From assembly GCF_009848495.1 (NCBI RefSeq), contig NZ_WWEP01000012.1, positions 1-64,000 of the forward strand: 64,000 nt of DNA. The letters are read 5' to 3'. Within the stretch, counting starts at the first letter, position 1. Each line of letters opens with the position of its first letter. The stretch comes from Flavobacterium sp. MK4S-17. Its GTDB lineage: Bacteria > Bacteroidota > Bacteroidia > Flavobacteriales > Flavobacteriaceae. The position numbers were made by a program, and so were the translations under genes. Shown in pieces: positions 61,114-64,000 of the stretch. Under the pieces are notes generated by a model, which saw nothing but the letters and a program-made list of their open reading frames with translations, was not told the DNA's origin and did no database searches.

Positions 61114-63009
61114 ATGGCAGACAGCTTTTTTTTTCAGGCGATTATTTATCTGGCAGCTGCGGTTATTTGCGTGCCTATAGCCAAAAAAATAGGGCTTAGC
61201 TCTATACTGGGTTATCTTTTTGCAGGTATAATTATCGGCCCTTATGTGCTTGGGCTTATTGGGCAGGAAGGTGAAGATATAATGCACTTTGCCGAGTTTG
61301 GTGTGGTAATGATGCTTTTCATTATCGGCCTGGAACTGGACCCGTATAAATTCTGGAAAATGCGGCGTTTTATATTCGGCATGGGCTTTATCCAGGTAGC
61401 GCTAACTACTATAATATTATTCCTTGCCTGTTCGGCAGTATTGCGCTGGGAGTGGCAAACCACACTTGCAATATCGCTGGCATTAACCCTTTCTTCTACA
61501 GCTATTGTGATGCAGACACTAAAGGAAAAAGGGCTCACCAAAACATCAATGGGCCGGTCTTCCTTTGCAGTATTACTTTTCCAGGATATTGCTGTAATTC
61601 CTATACTTGCCATATTGCCGTTATTGGCTGATGGTGATATACACAACGAGGGAATAAGCCAGTCTTTAATAAGCAATTTATCTGCGTGGCTGCAAACTTT
61701 AATAGTATTTGTAGCTATCGCATCAGTATATTTCGGGGGGCGGTATTTAATAGTGCCGCTGCTGCATATAATTGCAAACACACGCCTGCAGGAATTATTT
61801 ACAGCCTCGGCACTACTGCTGGTAATGGCGGTATCCTATATGATGCAGCTTGTGGGGTTAAGCCCTGCATTAGGTGCCTTTATGGCAGGTGTAGTATTGG
61901 CCAACAGCGAATTCAGGCATGAGCTTGAAGGCGATATTGAACCGTTTAAAGGATTGCTTTTAGGGCTGTTTTTTATAGGCGTTGGTGCATCTATAAACTT
62001 TAACCTGATTTTTGCCGACCCTGCCTTTATTATAATTTTCTGTACCATATTCAACATAATTAAGTTTTTTGTTTTATTGGGAATAGGGAAACTATATAAG
62101 AAAAGCTCAGACCAGAATATGCTGTTTGCCTTTGCCCTCAGCCAGGCCGGTGAATTTGGTTTTGTTATACTGGGCTTTGCCAACCAGCTAAACCTTATGC
62201 CTACCATGCTGGCCAACCAGATGATGGCGGTTATTGCGCTCAGTATGATAGGTACACCCTTCCTGCTCCTTATTAATGAAAAATGGATAGACCCCTATTT
62301 TGGTGTTAAGGAAAAAGCCAAAAATGATTATGACAAAATTGATGAAGATGAAAATAATGATGTAATAATTGCCGGTTTCGGTAATTTTGGAAGTACTATA
62401 GGACGGCTTTTAAAAGCAAACGGTATTCCTGCAACCGTATTAGATATGAATTCAGAACGGGTTGATTCCCTGCGGAAGATTGGCTTTAAGGTATATTACG
62501 GGGATGCCACAAGGCTGGAACTGCTAAAGGCAGCAGGCTGTGAAAATGCCAAAATATTTATTGCCGCTATAGATAACCCGAGGGTAAACCTAAGCGTTAT
62601 TGAAAAGGTAAAGAAACATTTTCCGCACCTGAAAATACTTGCACGTGCCCGCAACAGGAACGATGCCTTTGAAATAGTAGATATGGGGCTTAAAAACTTT
62701 TACAGGGAAAATTTATACAGTGCCGTACACTTGGGTGTGGATGCATTGGTAGAACTGGGCCACCGCCGTTATACCGCTACAAGGCAGGGACAACGATTTA
62801 TTAAATTTGACGAACAGGCAACCTTCAGGCTGGCAGAAAAACGCCATGACAAAAAAGCTTTCCTTGTAACATCTATGGAAGAAATTGAAATGCAGGAACA
62901 GCTTATAAAAAGCGACCTTTATACTATGCTGGGCGCCAATGACCACGCTTGGGAAAGTGAAGACCTTAAACGCGAGGCAACAATGGAGAATAATTCTGAT
63001 AACAAATAA
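61114..63009 (+). CDS. KefB/KefC-type K+/H+ antiporter with RCK domain
   Basis: 631 residues. A 12-helix CPA2 antiporter domain (about 1-390) includes GVVMMLFIIGLELDP, LALTLSSTAIVMQTL and ALSQAGEFGFVILGF. A cytoplasmic RCK/TrkA-N domain follows (about 405-530, VIIAGFGNFGSTIGRLL, GDATRLELLKAAG), with a charged C-terminal tail. This is the glutathione-regulated potassium-efflux type, which acidifies the cytosol against electrophiles. The KefF-like gene just upstream supports that assignment. Inner membrane. Ends before a strong terminator. Confidence 0.93.
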   Translation: MADSFFFQAIIYLAAAVICVPIAKKIGLSSILGYLFAGIIIGPYVLGLIGQEGEDIMHFAEFGVVMMLFIIGLELDPYKFWKMRRFIFGMGFIQVALTTIILFLACSAVLRWEWQTTLAISLALTLSSTAIVMQTLKEKGLTKTSMGRSSFAVLLFQDIAVIPILAILPLLADGDIHNEGISQSLISNLSAWLQTLIVFVAIASVYFGGRYLIVPLLHIIANTRLQELFTASALLLVMAVSYMMQLVGLSPALGAFMAGVVLANSEFRHELEGDIEPFKGLLLGLFFIGVGASINFNLIFADPAFIIIFCTIFNIIKFFVLLGIGKLYKKSSDQNMLFAFALSQAGEFGFVILGFANQLNLMPTMLANQMMAVIALSMIGTPFLLLINEKWIDPYFGVKEKAKNDYDKIDEDENNDVIIAGFGNFGSTIGRLLKANGIPATVLDMNSERVDSLRKIGFKVYYGDATRLELLKAAGCENAKIFIAAIDNPRVNLSVIEKVKKHFPHLKILARARNRNDAFEIVDMGLKNFYRENLYSAVHLGVDALVELGHRRYTATRQGQRFIKFDEQATFRLAEKRHDKKAFLVTSMEEIEMQEQLIKSDLYTMLGANDHAWESEDLKREATMENNSDNK

Positions 63010-63033
63010 AACCGCTTATTTTCGGTAATAAAA

Positions 63034-63063
63034 AACAGCCCTGAATCAGGGCTGTTTTTTTTA
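63034..63063 (+). terminator. Bidirectional terminator
   Basis: AACAGCCCTG-AAT-CAGGGCTGTT, perfect 10-bp stem with A's before and T's after; between the convergent antiporter and guaB genes. Confidence 0.93.
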
Positions 63064-63083
63064 TTTAAATATTTTCAATTCAT

Positions 63084-64000
63084 TTACCTGCTGTAATTAG
63101 GTGCTTCCTTAGTAATAGTTACATTATGCGGATGGCTTTCTGTTATACCGCTCGAAGTCAGCCTTATAAAACGGGAATTTTCCTGTAAAGCAGGTATATC
63201 TTTTGCTCCGCAATATCCCATGCCTGCACGCAGGCCGCCTATAAATTGCAGCATACTTTCGTATAACTCGCCTTTATAGGGCACACGCCCCACAATACCT
63301 TCGGGCACAAGTTTTTTTACATCATCCTCAACATCCTGGAAATAACGGTCTTTCGAGCCTTCATTCATAGCTTCTACAGAACCCATCCCCCTGTAAGATT
63401 TAAACTTCCTGCCTTCAAATATTATAGTTTCTCCCGGAGATTCCTTAGTGCCTGCCAATAAAGAACCCAGCATTACGCAATCGGCTCCTGCGGCAAGGGC
63501 TTTAGGTATATCACCCGTATAACGGATACCGCCATCTGCAATAACAGGTACTCCGGTACCCCGCAGGGCGGCAGCTACCTCCAGCACTGCAGAAAACTGG
63601 GGGAAACCCACTCCTGCCACTACTCTTGTTGTGCATATAGAGCCCGGGCCTATACCTACTTTTACAGCATCTGCGCCATTTTCGGCAAGGTATTTTGCTG
63701 CTTCGGGTGTGGCAATATTGCCTACCACCACATCAAGTTCCGGGAATTTACTTTTTACTTCTTTCAAAACTTTTACAACACCCTGTGTGTGCCCATGCGC
63801 TGTATCAATAATAACCGCATCTACACCCGCGTTAACCAAAGCTTCTGCCCTTGTAACGGCATCAGCAGTAACGCCAAGTGCTGCAGCAACACGCAGCCTG
63901 CCGAATTTATCTTTATTGGCAATAGGCTTTTGGGTTAGTTTTGTTATATCCCTGAAGGTTATAAGCCCTATTAGCTTATATTCAGTATTTACTACCGGTA
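63084..64000 (-). CDS. guaB: IMP dehydrogenase, C-terminal part (5' end outside window)
   Basis: The frame stays open to the window edge; about 304 residues are visible and the N terminus lies beyond. The first visible residues are the end of a CBS pair ([17 protein letters not shown]), then the barrel: [35 protein letters not shown] (catalytic Cys loop), [33 protein letters not shown] (flap) and [20 protein letters not shown]. It oxidises IMP to XMP, the rate-limiting step of guanine nucleotide synthesis. Cytoplasmic tetramer. Confidence 0.96.
   Translation of the reverse strand, partial: PVVNTEYKLIGLITFRDITKLTQKPIANKDKFGRLRVAAALGVTADAVTRAEALVNAGVDAVIIDTAHGHTQGVVKVLKEVKSKFPELDVVVGNIATPEAAKYLAENGADAVKVGIGPGSICTTRVVAGVGFPQFSAVLEVAAALRGTGVPVIADGGIRYTGDIPKALAAGADCVMLGSLLAGTKESPGETIIFEGRKFKSYRGMGSVEAMNEGSKDRYFQDVEDDVKKLVPEGIVGRVPYKGELYESMLQFIGGLRAGMGYCGAKDIPALQENSRFIRLTSSGITESHPHNVTITKEAPNYSR

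Noticed and set aside
1..64000. CRISPR array, prophage, insertion sequence or integrase
   Set aside because: No regularly spaced repeats, transposase, integrase, capsid or Cas proteins were found. The two AT-rich genes lack mobility genes around them.

Overview
The window looks like a chromosomal segment from a member of the Flavobacteriaceae (Bacteroidota), close to Flavobacterium. The evidence is two type IX secretion (T9SS) C-terminal sorting domains, a SprB-type repeat, a TonB receptor with an N-terminal carboxypeptidase-like domain, flavobacterial DUF families (DUF4293, DUF4834, DUF4625), a Rho factor with a long acidic/basic insertion, and a dozen TAnnTTTG -7 boxes with few Shine-Dalgarno sequences. 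I see no transposase, integrase, phage gene, rRNA, intact tRNA or CRISPR array.

Layout. 1-970: end of a large T9SS adhesin-like protein. 1138-6282: tightly overlapping six-gene photolyase/cryptochrome operon (FAD-domain photolyase, two SDR proteins, DUF2805/TIGR03643, DUF2256, FeS-type (6-4) photolyase). 6343-11484: TetR regulator, peptidase-less HlyB-type ABC protein, HlyD adaptor and TolC protein. 11497-12878 (minus): cation diffusion facilitator plus a truncated solute-binding lipoprotein. 12989-17556: a His-rich locus that reads as an outer-membrane metal acquisition system (two small CxxC/His proteins flanking a TonB receptor, then DUF4625 lipoproteins). 17621-25505: aldehyde dehydrogenase, OmpA porin, META lipoprotein, a VWA-like membrane protein, fabG, small stress-type proteins. 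25504-33735: M1 peptidase, recG, a foreign-looking TerB/BRCT gene, a frameshifted MscS channel, exonuclease III, bestrophin. 33853-40130: secreted protein, rho, DUF4293, phosphoesterase, truA, an MsbA-like exporter. 40193-46870: a T9SS protein, a J-domain protein, glycosyltransferase, YfhO, DUF4834. 46985-50411: outer-membrane transporter, a GNAT acyltransferase and a convergent alpha-oxoamine synthase (candidate sphingolipid/sulfonolipid genes). 50666-55808: TM2/DUF2752/DUF4870 membrane trio, HAM1 NTPase, DEAD-box helicase, a carboxypeptidase-like-domain protein, TrmH methyltransferase. 55864-64000: ECF sigma and anti-sigma pair, SIR2 deacylase, an AT-rich orphan with a HEPN-like motif, purB, a KefF/KefC-like pair, and the 3' two-thirds of guaB on the minus strand.

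Most of this is ordinary flavobacterial core genome. The parts most worth following up are the His-rich metal locus (12.9-17.5 kb) with its paired CxxCDFHF / R-x-PPVL proteins and candidate operators; the photolyase operon with a permuted-looking photolyase and an SDR lacking the catalytic tyrosine; the two AGA-rich genes at 29.9 and 57.9 kb that look horizontally acquired; the broken mscS; and the tRNA-Arg-like relic in front of recG. All functional calls come from reading the sequence; no database search was run.
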